From: DATGMS01 sp040905145
GTDB lineage: Bacteria; Bacteroidota; Bacteroidia; Cytophagales; Cyclobacteriaceae
Length of the DNA: 38,188 bases
NCBI GenBank assembly: GCA_040905145.1
Contig: JBBDSC010000108.1
Span: forward strand, 1-38,188
Reading direction: 5' to 3'
Shown: positions 24,996 to 34,739 of the stretch, piece by piece
How positions within the stretch are numbered: position 1 is the stretch's first letter
How the letters are laid out: every line of letters starts with the position of its first letter
The notes under the pieces: generated by a model
Databases searched by the model: none
The model's input: only the letters and a program-made list of their open reading frames with translations
What the model was told of the DNA's origin: nothing
Translations under genes and position numbers: made by a program

Positions 24996-26183
24996 CTAGG
25001 GTTTAACAATTTGTAAATCAGTTTTTTCAAGCTGTTCAAGTGTTTTCCAAGCTTGATAAAATGCTCTTGGGACATGAAAACATCCTTTCCACTTTCCACC
25101 TTTTAAATTCAATATTACTTCTCCCTGCCGATTTAGGTAACCATACCATTCTCCGTGTTCTTTATCGGCAAAGTGATCGAAACTATAGGTATGAAGCCTT
25201 TCAAACCATTCCCAGCACTTTTCATTTCTTGTATATAAATATCCTTTCAACATGGCTACCATGGCCTCCAGGTGCACCCACCAAAGCTTCTGATCCCATT
25301 CCAACTGTTGCGGTGGATGGCCCTTTATATCCATAAAATAAAATATACCGCCATATTGCTCATCCCATCCATAATCCAATAAACCTAAAGCAATGTCCAC
25401 TGCTTTTTGAATTAAGGCTTGATCTTCCTTTCTTACGGCAAGATCCATCATAAACCACATAGCCTCTAATCCATGTCCGGGATTTACCAGCCTTCCTTCA
25501 AAAGAATCAGAGAAACCGTCCTCTAAATCTATATTTTCCAGGATTACTCCGAATTCTGGACGGTAAAATTTATTCATCACCTTGTTTATGGCATCCTCAA
25601 TGGTTTGTTCAACCAGTTCAGGTTCCAAAAGATGTTCAATTTCTAATACCAGATTCGAAAGAATCATAGGTAAGGCAAAACTTTTCAGCGGCCTGGTACC
25701 TGGATAGGTTTTTGAATATTTTCCGTCCGGATTTGCCTGTCGGTTTAGAATATTAAAAAAGGTCTCTTTTGCAATATGGGCATGCCTGGAATCACCCGTA
25801 GCCATAAACAACTGTCCATAAGCCATGGCGGCAAAACAATCCGAAAAGATATTGTACGGCTGTATTAATGGTTTTCCTTCTCTAGTAAGGGAAAAATACC
25901 AATGGCCTACCTCGTCCCTACCATTTTTAGCCATAAAATTTGCCCCATGAGTAGCAAAATCAAGCCATTCCTGCTTTTTTTCAACCTGATTGTAAAGCAT
26001 TGAAAATGTCCATATTTGTCGGCATTGCAACCAGGTAAATTTGTCCGTATCAAAAACATCTCCCGCTCTATCCAGACAGGTATAGTACCCTCCCATTTGA
26101 TCTTTAGAGTTATTTAACCAAAAGGGAACTACATCCTCCAATAAGTTAGATCGGTAGAATGCTGTATATTCTTTAGAATCCAT
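24996..26183 (-). CDS. N-acylglucosamine 2-epimerase (AGE/RnBP) family protein
   Basis: This 395-residue protein has an (alpha/alpha)6-barrel AGE pattern: VVPFWLNNSKDQMGGYYTCL, DTDKFTWLQCRQIWTFSMLY, IFSDCFAAMAYG, then the two conserved histidine sites RLVNPGHGLEAMWF (H237) and GCFHVPRAFYQAW (H370). The N-terminal wording is closer to renin-binding-protein/GlcNAc 2-epimerases than to cellobiose 2-epimerases. It interconverts sugar epimers at C2, perhaps ManNAc/GlcNAc, but neighbours show no other sialic acid genes, so the substrate may differ. No signal peptide; it is cytoplasmic, fitting a role on sugar brought in by the MFS gene immediately downstream. Confidence 0.88.
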   Translation of the reverse strand: MDSKEYTAFYRSNLLEDVVPFWLNNSKDQMGGYYTCLDRAGDVFDTDKFTWLQCRQIWTFSMLYNQVEKKQEWLDFATHGANFMAKNGRDEVGHWYFSLTREGKPLIQPYNIFSDCFAAMAYGQLFMATGDSRHAHIAKETFFNILNRQANPDGKYSKTYPGTRPLKSFALPMILSNLVLEIEHLLEPELVEQTIEDAINKVMNKFYRPEFGVILENIDLEDGFSDSFEGRLVNPGHGLEAMWFMMDLAVRKEDQALIQKAVDIALGLLDYGWDEQYGGIFYFMDIKGHPPQQLEWDQKLWWVHLEAMVAMLKGYLYTRNEKCWEWFERLHTYSFDHFADKEHGEWYGYLNRQGEVILNLKGGKWKGCFHVPRAFYQAWKTLEQLEKTDLQIVKP

Positions 26184-26252
26184 TGAATTCGGTAATTATA
26201 ACATATTTTTTTAATTCCTTAACATTTAGAAGCCAACGTTAAAGATCAAACC

Positions 26253-26276
26253 GGTTTGGTCCAATTGGGCCCAACC
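26253..26276 (-). promoter_or_regulatory. Intercistronic hairpin before the epimerase gene
   Basis: GGTTTGGTCC and GGGCCCAACC pair around an AATT loop, with one mismatch and one G-T wobble. It overlaps two perfect palindromes, CAAACCGGTTTG (26247-26258) and TTGGGCCCAA (26265-26274). It sits in the 139-nt gap after the broken third paralogue. There is no T tract, so an mRNA processing or stability element is more likely than a terminator. Confidence 0.4.
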
Positions 26277-26322
26277 AACTATAAATTATTAAAACTTCTA
26301 AAGTTAAAGCAAATTATTACAT

Positions 26323-28325
26323 TCATGGGATCAAATTTTTATTTCCCTCAATAAGGACCTCATCCGGTATCATCTGCTTACGCATTGGTCCAAAACTTTC
26401 CCCTACTTTACTGTCTTGGGTAATATCCCAAAGGTTTAATTTTAACTCCTGCATCGCAAGCACTGTGGGAACCCAAGCCTGGGTCCATCCCACTTCAATG
26501 GACCAAGCCCCCAACCGGCACCGGCATTTGAACCCCAATATTCCCATTGTTGGTAATCAAAGGCCCGGAACCAACCGCCATCCAAGGTTTTATGTTTTTC
26601 ACTTCGAACCTGAACCCGAATAAGAAAATCTGCCAGTTTATCAGCCATTCTTTTATATTGTTCGTCACCCGTAGCGGCGTAGGCTTCGTGAAGGCCTAAA
26701 AAAGTAAAGTTACAGGTGTATAATAGGTCCGCAACCGGATCGCCGTTTTCTTGGATCAAGGGCGCCTCGGCTGTTCCATAATCTTCATTGGAGGTGGGAG
26801 GAGCCGTATTACTTTTTTCTAAGGCACCAAGTTGTTCCTGGATCGCTCCTGAGGTATCCTGAAATTTTTCTATATCGTTTGCTATCCGCTTTAACCATTC
26901 CCGATATTCCGGGCGGTCGTCCACCCTGATCAACCAGGCTAACGGGAGGAGCATACGTCCCCGCTCCTGCTGAAATCCATTGGTCCAACTCCAGTCTTTG
27001 GGATACGCTTCCATCATTAAGGTTATGGCTTTTCTTGTTTTCTCTAACAGAGGCTCCCATTTAGTTTTATCATACAACCATAAATAGGTGGCCCACATCC
27101 AGGCTTCGTAGTGTGGCTGGTATCGAATGGTATTCTTATTCCAATAGCTCTCCCAGCCATCACGGAATAGATCTGGATTTTCCAGCCGCCCTCCCCGAAA
27201 CCCGTTTACCCCTGTTGTCCTAAAATTCCCCAGTATATTTTTCACCAGTACTTCATCCCACTGGCCCGTATTTAATATTCCAGAGGTTCCCATACAACCG
27301 AGTATTGCTTTAACATCATTATCCTGATAAAGGGCCTGGGCATTCCCTGGCGCCCAAAAAAGTAGTCCATAATTTGCTTTGTTGGAATTATTTTGGAATA
27401 AACCGGCACGAAAGTATAGCCAGTTTAATAAATTTTCTGAAATTAACCGGCTACGATGATCTCCATCCATTTTCCACCTCAGGGCAAATGCCAGCGCGCT
27501 TTCTCCATTACTATCCGTTCTAAGCCACCAGCGGGTTGGCTGACTGCCATCACTGTTTACCTTTGAAACGATACCTTCCAAAATTCCGTAATTCCCGTCA
27601 CCGACCTCTGAAATAGGTGGAGGAGCCGCATTATCTATCGCTGGCACTGTAGTCAGTATATTTGATTCATCCAGCTTCCATAATTTTTTATATTCCTCCC
27701 AGCCTTGCTCATTAATAATCATTTTGGCATTGGTGTGCCAATCTATACCTCGTTGAATGGCAACACGACGGGCATTCGGAGGAAGTTTTTCATCTTTGGT
27801 ATAGGTTGGGCGGACCGTGGAGGTCCATTCAAGGATTTTATGCAGGGTCTTATCGTCCGTTACCCAATGGGAATCATGTAACGCTAGAATCTGATGTTTT
27901 TGCAGGGATGGGCTAAATGCATCAGAAGCTATTACAGCCCGTTCCAAATGGGTTCCCCTTGGCTGGCCAACTTCCATATCAGGTAAATAAGAGGGATATT
28001 CTATATAGAGTCTCAGGTTTTTCTGGCGTGCCTTTTCAAAAAGAGAGGCATCCATAACCGTAGTTTCTTCTGGATAACCGGCTGCCAATATCATGACCCC
28101 TGACCCTTCCAACGCATGGTTGATGGCCTCCTCTGGGGTATTAAATCGGACACAGGCGATCTTATTTTCTTTTAAGGTAAGGTACAGGTCATTGTTCTCC
28201 TTACAACTTAGGCTAATAATGCCCTGGCCATTCGATGCGTGTGCGGGAAAGACCGTCAACGAAAATACCACCAGAAACCTGGTGATATTTTGTAAAAAAG
28301 CCTTCTTTTTAATACCTGTTTTCAT
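26323..28325 (-). pseudogene. Third tandem paralogue of an unrecognised secreted glycan-locus protein; frameshifted and internally deleted
   Basis: The N-terminus (signal peptide, then IISLSCKENNDLYLTLKENK) is nearly the same as in the gene upstream, showing recent duplication. Against that gene it lacks about 75 residues of the first domain (between HDSHWV and LHKILEW, near 27845-27860). The C-terminal half has LLPLAWLIRVDDRPEYREWL, NEDYGTAEAPLIQENGDPVA and DGGWFRAFDYQQWEYWGSNA. At a run of five C (26508-26512) the frame is lost; one more base would restore GWGAWSIEVGWTQAW and the normal end (QELKLNLWDI). It is either broken or a sequencing error. Its ATG overlaps the upstream stop (ATGA). 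Confidence 0.75.
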
Positions 28326-30580
28326 TGTTTAGAAAGCCTATTATCCGGTATCATTTCTTTTTGTAAAGGCTCGAAATTTTTTTCGATATTATTGTTGATG
28401 GTAATATCCCAAAGAGACGTTTTCATTTGACGTAATGCTAACACGGACGTAATCCAACTCTGCGACCATCCACTCTCAATGGACCAGGCACCCCATCCTG
28501 CATCGCCGTTGGATGCCCAATACTCCCAACGGTTGAAGTCGAAAGCACGGAACCAACCTCCATCCAGTTCAGGATGTTCTTCACTTTGGATTTGTATCCT
28601 GCATAGGAACTTTGCCAGCTTGTCCTCCGCTTCGCTGTAAAATTTATCACCTGTGGCGTCGGCAGCTTCATGCAGGCCGAGGAATGCAAATCCGACTGTA
28701 TAAAGAAGATCACTTACCCCATCTTCATTCGTTTGTATTAAGGGAGTTTCAGAAGTACCATAGGCTTCATTGGAGGCAGGAGGTGGAAATCCCCCTTTTC
28801 CCAATTCTCCAATTTCCTCGGGAATAGCTCCAGAACTATGTTGATCGGCCAATAGGTCTGTTGCCATCGTACGCAACCACTCCCGGTGCTCCGGGGTGTC
28901 ATTAACACGCACCAACCAGGCTAAAGGTAGCAACATCTTGGCTCGCTCCTGTTGAATCCCATTTGTCCATTTCCATTTCCCAGGATAAGCAGCCATGGTC
29001 AACCCAATAGCAGTTTTTGCCCGTTCCAGGAATAAATCAAAGCCGGTATGTTGGTAAGCCCAAAGATAACAGGCCCACATATTGGCCTGAAAGTGTGGGG
29101 AAAAGGAGGTGTTATTATCCTTGAATAAATTTTCCCACCCAATTTTCATTAGAGGACTTTGGTCAATACGGTTCCGTTGGAATCCATTTACGCCACTGAT
29201 ACGTAAATTACCCAGTAATCCTTTCATTAAACGCTCGTCGTATCTGTCAGTCTCCAGCGTAGCCCCTGCCAGCATCATCCCTAACATTACTCTGGCATTA
29301 TCATCGCCATAGTAAACTGCATAGCCATCCATCGAACCTGGTCCCGTATACTGAGGGGATTCATTCCATCCGAATAGTCCATAGGCGGGATGATCGGGAT
29401 TATTCCGGTCTCCCAAGGACATCATGGATTGGAAAAAAAGCCAATCCCCGATATTTCCCCCTACATTCTGATAAGCAGCATTTTCTAAGGCCACACCCGC
29501 AACGGACATGGCTCCAGCTATTTCCCCATTGCAATCCGCCCTTCTCCACCATCTTACCGGCTGAGTTCCATCTGAAAAAATCTTTGCATCAAATCCCTCT
29601 AATACTCCCAATGTTCCATCCCCTACCGGATTATTTAGATCCGGCATTAATCCAACCCGGTGACCGAAAGGCCAATCTTGTTCCAGATCAGGATTGGAAG
29701 AAGCAGGCTCCGCTGAATTGGTCGGTTGGTTGTACCTGGCCATCATGGCTGGGCTCAAAATCATCCTGGAATTGAAATACCACGCTATTCCACGCATTAA
29801 GGCTTTTCTTTCGACATCTTCCGGTAATTGCTCATCCGCTCTAAAGCTCGGGCGAACCACCGGTTTCCAGTTCAGATCAAGGCTTTTGCTTTCGGGCTTA
29901 AGCCATTCGAAAATATGTAGCCATATTTCACCAAAGGCATCAGCGGGAGCATATCGTCCTGTGATAAACTGACTAAGCTTGGTTGTTGATACCATGAGGC
30001 CTCCTTGACCTTGTGGCTGAGGGATTTCGGTCAGCACAGGGAAAGTTTCCTCTGGTAACCCATAAACCGCCTTGTCGAAACCTGCTACCCTGGCAACCAC
30101 GATATCCGGATTATCTGTATCAATAGCCACAAAATGACAGTCATGTATGGCTAAAATCCGGTGTTTTTGCAGGGAAGGACCAAATACATCGGAAGCTATG
30201 ACAGCCCGCTCCCAATAAGTTCCTCTTGGCATGCCAACGGCTACCTCAGGTAAATAAGAAGGATATTCCACATAGAGCTTCAGGTTTTTATGACGTGCTT
30301 TTTCAAAAAGGGAAGCATCCATAACCGTGGTTTTTTCGGGATAACCATCTGCCAAAATCATGACCCCAGATCCTTCCACAGCATGACTTATGGCCTCCTC
30401 TGGCGTATTATAGCGGACACTGGCTATCTTGTTTTCCTTTAAGGTCAGGTATAGATCATTGTCCGCTTTACAACTAAGCGTAATAATATCCTGGCTTTCC
30501 GAGGCCCAGCCTTGGCCTGCAACTAAAAAAAGGATTGCAAAAAAGATATAAGAAATGTTGTTTAAGATTTTCCGGTTCAT
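28322..30580 (-). CDS. Second tandem paralogue of an unrecognised secreted protein (amidotransferase-like N-domain, alpha/alpha-toroid-like C-domain)
   Basis: This 752-residue protein has a signal peptide (ISYIFFAILFLVAGQGWA). Residues about 30-230 look like an alternating alpha/beta domain of the ThuA/class-I-amidotransferase kind: GSGVMILADGYPEKTTVMDA, LKLYVEYPSYLPEVAVGMPR, VVARVAGFDKAVYGLP, TTKLSQFITGRYAP. Residues about 260-740 are helical with periodic Trp-rich motifs (FQANMWACYLWAYQ, ERAKMLLPLAWLVRVNDTPE, DLLYTVGFAFLGLHEAADAT, DGGWFRAFDFNRWEYWASNG), as in (alpha/alpha)6 glycosidases and lyases. I do not recognise a named family, and no catalytic residues can be assigned. The position downstream of SusD suggests a glycan-processing role. 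It appears intact. Confidence 0.75.
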   Translation of the reverse strand: MNRKILNNISYIFFAILFLVAGQGWASESQDIITLSCKADNDLYLTLKENKIASVRYNTPEEAISHAVEGSGVMILADGYPEKTTVMDASLFEKARHKNLKLYVEYPSYLPEVAVGMPRGTYWERAVIASDVFGPSLQKHRILAIHDCHFVAIDTDNPDIVVARVAGFDKAVYGLPEETFPVLTEIPQPQGQGGLMVSTTKLSQFITGRYAPADAFGEIWLHIFEWLKPESKSLDLNWKPVVRPSFRADEQLPEDVERKALMRGIAWYFNSRMILSPAMMARYNQPTNSAEPASSNPDLEQDWPFGHRVGLMPDLNNPVGDGTLGVLEGFDAKIFSDGTQPVRWWRRADCNGEIAGAMSVAGVALENAAYQNVGGNIGDWLFFQSMMSLGDRNNPDHPAYGLFGWNESPQYTGPGSMDGYAVYYGDDNARVMLGMMLAGATLETDRYDERLMKGLLGNLRISGVNGFQRNRIDQSPLMKIGWENLFKDNNTSFSPHFQANMWACYLWAYQHTGFDLFLERAKTAIGLTMAAYPGKWKWTNGIQQERAKMLLPLAWLVRVNDTPEHREWLRTMATDLLADQHSSGAIPEEIGELGKGGFPPPASNEAYGTSETPLIQTNEDGVSDLLYTVGFAFLGLHEAADATGDKFYSEAEDKLAKFLCRIQIQSEEHPELDGGWFRAFDFNRWEYWASNGDAGWGAWSIESGWSQSWITSVLALRQMKTSLWDITINNNIEKNFEPLQKEMIPDNRLSKQ

Positions 30581-30737
30581 TTTTACTTTTTTAAATGCGT
30601 ATCAGGTATGATAAATTGAATAATTTGGGTTCAATCCCTTTTTTTAAATACTTGAATAGAAAAATTAATGATCCTATTCCTGCAATACAAAAATCCATTA
30701 TAGATGAGCTATATCCGTTAAATATTAAGTTTGCTAA

Positions 30738-32891
30738 TCATTTTTCTTTATTATCAAACATGATATGAATGGTCTGCTGCATCTGATCACTTATGGAGGA
30801 TTTTTTGGTGAGATCCCAATAATTCTGATCTTCTTCAATCAATATTTGGGAAGTAACGATCCAGCTCTGGCTCCACCCAGTAAGGGTACACCAGGCCCCC
30901 CAGCCCCAGTCTGAATTGGAGGCCCAATAGTCCCACCGGTTATAGTCAAAAGCCCTGAACCAGGCGCCATCCAGATCTTTCTGCCGCTCGCTCTTGACCT
31001 GGATGCGCGTCAGGAAATCAGACAATTGATCAACTGCCTCTTCATATTTCTTATTACCGGTAGCCTGTGCCGCTTCATTAAGGCTAAACAAAGCAAAATT
31101 ATTGGTATATAACATATCCGCAACCGGATCGCCGTTTTTGAAGATCAAAGAGCCTTCATCCGTTCCATAATCCTCATTGGATTTTAACACTTTAAAATGC
31201 CCTTTCCCTTCCCCTATTTCTTCCCGGATGGCCCCACTGGGTACCTGGTTTTTAAGTAAATCAGACACTACCAGATCCAGCCATTGGCGATGTTCTTTGG
31301 TATCCTCAATCCGGACCAGCCAGGCCAAAGGAAGGATCATCCGGGCCCGTTGGGTTTGAAAACTGCTTCCCCATAACCATTTTGCAGGATAAGCTTCCAT
31401 AGTAATCCGGATAGCGGACTTTGTTTTTTCCAGCAAAGGCTCATAGCCTGTTTGGTTGTATAACCATAAATAACAGGCCCACATCCATGATTCAAAGTGC
31501 GGAGAAATGTATACATAATCTCTGTCCCAGTAATGTTCCCAGCCGTTCTTCAAAATATCTTTTGCTTCGTTACGGTCTCCGCTAAAGCCCTGTCTGCTGG
31601 TTCTTCTAAAATTGCCCATAATGGCTTCCGCCAATTCCTGGTCCCATTTATTGGTCTTTAAATAGGCGGCTGCAGCGATGGATCCTAATATGGCCCGTGC
31701 ATTATCATCTCCATAGAATGTCTCTGGGAAAGTGGTCGCCCATCCAATCATACCGTAAACATCACTGTTTTTGTCATCTTTTGCTCCCGCAGTCAGGTTT
31801 GAATAATTAAAAATATAATCCACCAGGTTTTCTGCTTTTTCCTTGAAATCTTTATTTTCAAACATATCACTAGCTGCCGCCAATGCCATGCTTACTTCTC
31901 CTTGGACATCTGCCCGCATCCAGTAACGGTATTGCTGGGATCCATCATAATTCACCGTGGAGGCATGCCCTTCTAATATGCCCAATGAACCATCACCAAT
32001 AGGCATAGACTCATCTATACCGGGGCCAAACGGAGCAGTTCCATCTCCTTGAATCTCATATTTTAGCCAAAAATCTTTCCAGGACGGGTGCACAAAAAAC
32101 CGCCCCTTATAAAACCATTCAACCCCTTTTTTAATGCCGGTCACCCTTGCGTCTTCCGGTAATTCTTCGGCTTTGCCATACCTGGGTGAAAGGTAGGAAG
32201 GCCAAATATTTAGCTTAAGGGATTTATTACCGGTCATCCAGGACAGGATATAAGTCCATACCTGCTTGATGGATTCATCCGGCCCATATCGGCCAGTTGC
32301 AAAATTACTCAGCTTAGTCATAGCCACCATTACATGCCCCTGGTTAAATAGTAAGGGGTAGGTTTTTGTATGGGTTAATCCATATTCCGCTTTATCAAAG
32401 CCAACGACCTTACCAAGCACTATTAAAGGATCACTAACTTTTACCGGCAGTATATGGCAGTTATTAATCCCTAATAAACTCATAGGTTTTAAATTATCCC
32501 CAAAAACATCGCTGGTAACCACTCCCCGCTCGAGTCTGGTGGCAACAGGCTTTGGGATAATCTCCAGACCGGGAAAAGAAGCGGGATACTCCATATATAA
32601 CTTCAACTTTTTTCTCTGCGCCATATTCAGCATTTGCTGCGTGATAGGACTTGTGAAAGAAACTTCAGGATAGGTGTCGGACACAATAATAACACCCGTA
32701 CCCTCCGGTGCATTTTCAATAGCTTCTCCAGGGTTAGCATAGCTTCTTAATTCAAAATTTTCCTTCTCCAAAAGTAAATAAAGATCATTTTCATTACTGC
32801 CACAAAAGCTGATCACCATTTTCTGGCCATAGGCTGATGTAAGCAATAGTAAAAAAAATATGGAATGAAAATAAATACACTTTATCCACAT
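30738..32891 (-). CDS. First tandem paralogue of an unrecognised secreted protein (amidotransferase-like N-domain, alpha/alpha-toroid-like C-domain)
   Basis: This 717-residue protein has a signal peptide (FHSIFFLLLLTSAYG) and the same two-part plan as the next gene, but is clearly more diverged. N-domain landmarks are GTGVIIVSDTYPEVSFTSPI, LKLYMEYPASFPGLEIIPKP, VLGKVVGFDKAEYGL and AMTKLSNFATGRYGPD. C-domain landmarks are GDGSLGILEGHAS, FESWMWACYLWLYNQTGYEP, QRARMILPLAWLVRIEDTKE, NEDYGTDEGSLIFKNGDPVA and DGAWFRAFDYNRWDYWASNS. It follows SusD after 94 nt, so it is the first enzyme-like gene of the locus. Function is unknown; a periplasmic hydrolase or lyase is an inference from fold-like features and context. 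Confidence 0.75.
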   Translation of the reverse strand: MWIKCIYFHSIFFLLLLTSAYGQKMVISFCGSNENDLYLLLEKENFELRSYANPGEAIENAPEGTGVIIVSDTYPEVSFTSPITQQMLNMAQRKKLKLYMEYPASFPGLEIIPKPVATRLERGVVTSDVFGDNLKPMSLLGINNCHILPVKVSDPLIVLGKVVGFDKAEYGLTHTKTYPLLFNQGHVMVAMTKLSNFATGRYGPDESIKQVWTYILSWMTGNKSLKLNIWPSYLSPRYGKAEELPEDARVTGIKKGVEWFYKGRFFVHPSWKDFWLKYEIQGDGTAPFGPGIDESMPIGDGSLGILEGHASTVNYDGSQQYRYWMRADVQGEVSMALAAASDMFENKDFKEKAENLVDYIFNYSNLTAGAKDDKNSDVYGMIGWATTFPETFYGDDNARAILGSIAAAAYLKTNKWDQELAEAIMGNFRRTSRQGFSGDRNEAKDILKNGWEHYWDRDYVYISPHFESWMWACYLWLYNQTGYEPLLEKTKSAIRITMEAYPAKWLWGSSFQTQRARMILPLAWLVRIEDTKEHRQWLDLVVSDLLKNQVPSGAIREEIGEGKGHFKVLKSNEDYGTDEGSLIFKNGDPVADMLYTNNFALFSLNEAAQATGNKKYEEAVDQLSDFLTRIQVKSERQKDLDGAWFRAFDYNRWDYWASNSDWGWGAWCTLTGWSQSWIVTSQILIEEDQNYWDLTKKSSISDQMQQTIHIMFDNKEK

Positions 32892-32985
32892 AGGGCTAAC
32901 TTTTTAATCCAAAATAATGCTTTAAAATGCCAAGAGGCTCTTCTAAAATATTGTACGTCCAATCAATATCCGTAATTCATGCCAC

Positions 32986-34722
32986 TCAATAACCGGGATT
33001 TTGTTCCAGGGATGGATTTAATACCAGTTCATTTGAGGGTATGGGTTTGAGATAATGCTTGTTGGGATCAAATTGCCAGCCATTCTGAGCCGGACTGTTC
33101 CAATGTGGTGCAATATAACCTTCTGGATCGGTAGGTATAGCTGTGGGATCCAGGACCGGTTGAAAAGTATCCTTGATATCCGAAAATTGCTTCATTTTTG
33201 CTCCAAGCATGGGTCTTTTAATAAGGTGTGCAGCAGCCCATCGCATTAAATCATCAAAACGGTAACCTTCGACGGCAAGCTCTACCCTTCGTTCTCTTCG
33301 AATTTCATTGAGGAGAGGGCTTAAATTAGGGAATTCCCAGTTAGGATCGGTAAAACCTACGTCCATAGTCAGGTGAGGCATATTTACCCGATCCCTTAGT
33401 TGGTTCACGGTTTGGTCCAATACCCTTTGATCAATTTCATTTAATTCAGCTTTAGCTTCTGCATAATTCAACAAGGCTTCTGCATACCGGAATATGATAC
33501 TCCCGCCGATATCACCAAGCGCGTGATCTGCACCGGGATATACCCCTTTGTACATCTGATATCCGGTGGTATTTCTAAGCCGGGATTCAAAAGTTAAATC
33601 CGGGACAATAAATCTTCCAATGGTATCCCCATCCAAAATGACTCTTGCATAGTCTCTCTGATACATGGTTTGAGCAAGTCTGGGATCCCGGTTCTGGACT
33701 TCGTCTGCTACTGTATTGTTTCCCTGATACAGGGGACTCACGCTGATCGGTTTTCCGTCCTGTAATAAATAGGATTCGACCAGGTATTTTGAAAGGCCGG
33801 AATTCTTATCACTAACGCCCAAATAGTTCTGAGCCATATGAAACAGATCAAGTGACCTATCAAACTTCTTCCATAGTAGAACTTCATTGTTAGTGGAATA
33901 ATCCGTCTGGTTGAATAATCTCCAGTAGCCCCATTTCGGATCATTACCAACAGGTTCAATAGAATAAGCGTTATTATTTATAATCTGTTGTGAAGCTTCA
34001 GCAGATTTTCTGAAATATTTAGAAGGATCCGCATCCGCGACTGCGAAAACACTCCCATTGTGATATTTTTCCCAGGATCCTTCGTAAAGAGCCACCCTAC
34101 TTTGGAATAATAAAGCTACATCTTTATGAATCCTGCCTGGGATCGCTCTATCTATTAATGGCAGTAATTCTACCGCTTTATCAAGATCAACAATAATAGA
34201 ATCAGCAATTATAGACCGTGAAATTCGTGGAGCAAATAGTTCTTCGGATTCTGTTGTCAATGGCTTATTATACCAAGGAAGATCACCAAATTGCTTTAGT
34301 AGACTATAATAATGCCATGCCCTCCAAAAATACATTTCACCAATATAAGGATTCGCAACTTCCGGACTTTCTGTTGTTATATGATAATTATCTAAAAAAA
34401 AGTTGATGCTTCTTATTTCACTCCAGTTCCACCCTCCGCCGGAACTGGGAACAGTTATAGTCCCTGCTAGCTGGCTATCATAACCATAATCTCCAGAAAC
34501 CAAATTATCGGAAGAATTATCCTCCTCAAATATACCTAAACTAAAACTTTTATCGCTAAATCCCGGAAATGCACCATAATACTTATTAGCATAAAGTTCC
34601 ATTTCGGTTTTGGTAAAAGTCATCTCTTTATCTGTAATAGTATCCAATGGTGGTCTATCCAGATCTTCGCAAGAAATCAGTATGCTGGAGAATAATAAAT
34701 ATATTAAAACATATTTTTTCAT
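32986..34722 (-). CDS. SusD/RagB-family glycan-binding lipoprotein
   Basis: The start at 34722 is chosen because it gives a lipoprotein signal (MKKYVLIYLLFSSILISC, Cys18); an upstream ATG overlaps the SusC gene. The 578-residue protein shows the SusD pattern: DRPPLDTITDKEMTFTKTEM, NPYIGEMYFWRAWHYYSLLK, HKDVALLFQSRVALYEGSWE, IIFRYAEALLNYAEAKAELN, IRRERRVELAVEGYRFDDLM, and the ending LKPIPSNELVLNPSLEQNPG. SusD sits on the outer membrane and caps the SusC channel, delivering oligosaccharides. It starts 17 nt after the SusC stop. Length is typical. Confidence 0.95.
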   Translation of the reverse strand: MKKYVLIYLLFSSILISCEDLDRPPLDTITDKEMTFTKTEMELYANKYYGAFPGFSDKSFSLGIFEEDNSSDNLVSGDYGYDSQLAGTITVPSSGGGWNWSEIRSINFFLDNYHITTESPEVANPYIGEMYFWRAWHYYSLLKQFGDLPWYNKPLTTESEELFAPRISRSIIADSIIVDLDKAVELLPLIDRAIPGRIHKDVALLFQSRVALYEGSWEKYHNGSVFAVADADPSKYFRKSAEASQQIINNNAYSIEPVGNDPKWGYWRLFNQTDYSTNNEVLLWKKFDRSLDLFHMAQNYLGVSDKNSGLSKYLVESYLLQDGKPISVSPLYQGNNTVADEVQNRDPRLAQTMYQRDYARVILDGDTIGRFIVPDLTFESRLRNTTGYQMYKGVYPGADHALGDIGGSIIFRYAEALLNYAEAKAELNEIDQRVLDQTVNQLRDRVNMPHLTMDVGFTDPNWEFPNLSPLLNEIRRERRVELAVEGYRFDDLMRWAAAHLIKRPMLGAKMKQFSDIKDTFQPVLDPTAIPTDPEGYIAPHWNSPAQNGWQFDPNKHYLKPIPSNELVLNPSLEQNPGY

Positions 34723-34739
34723 GATCAATTGTTTTTTAT

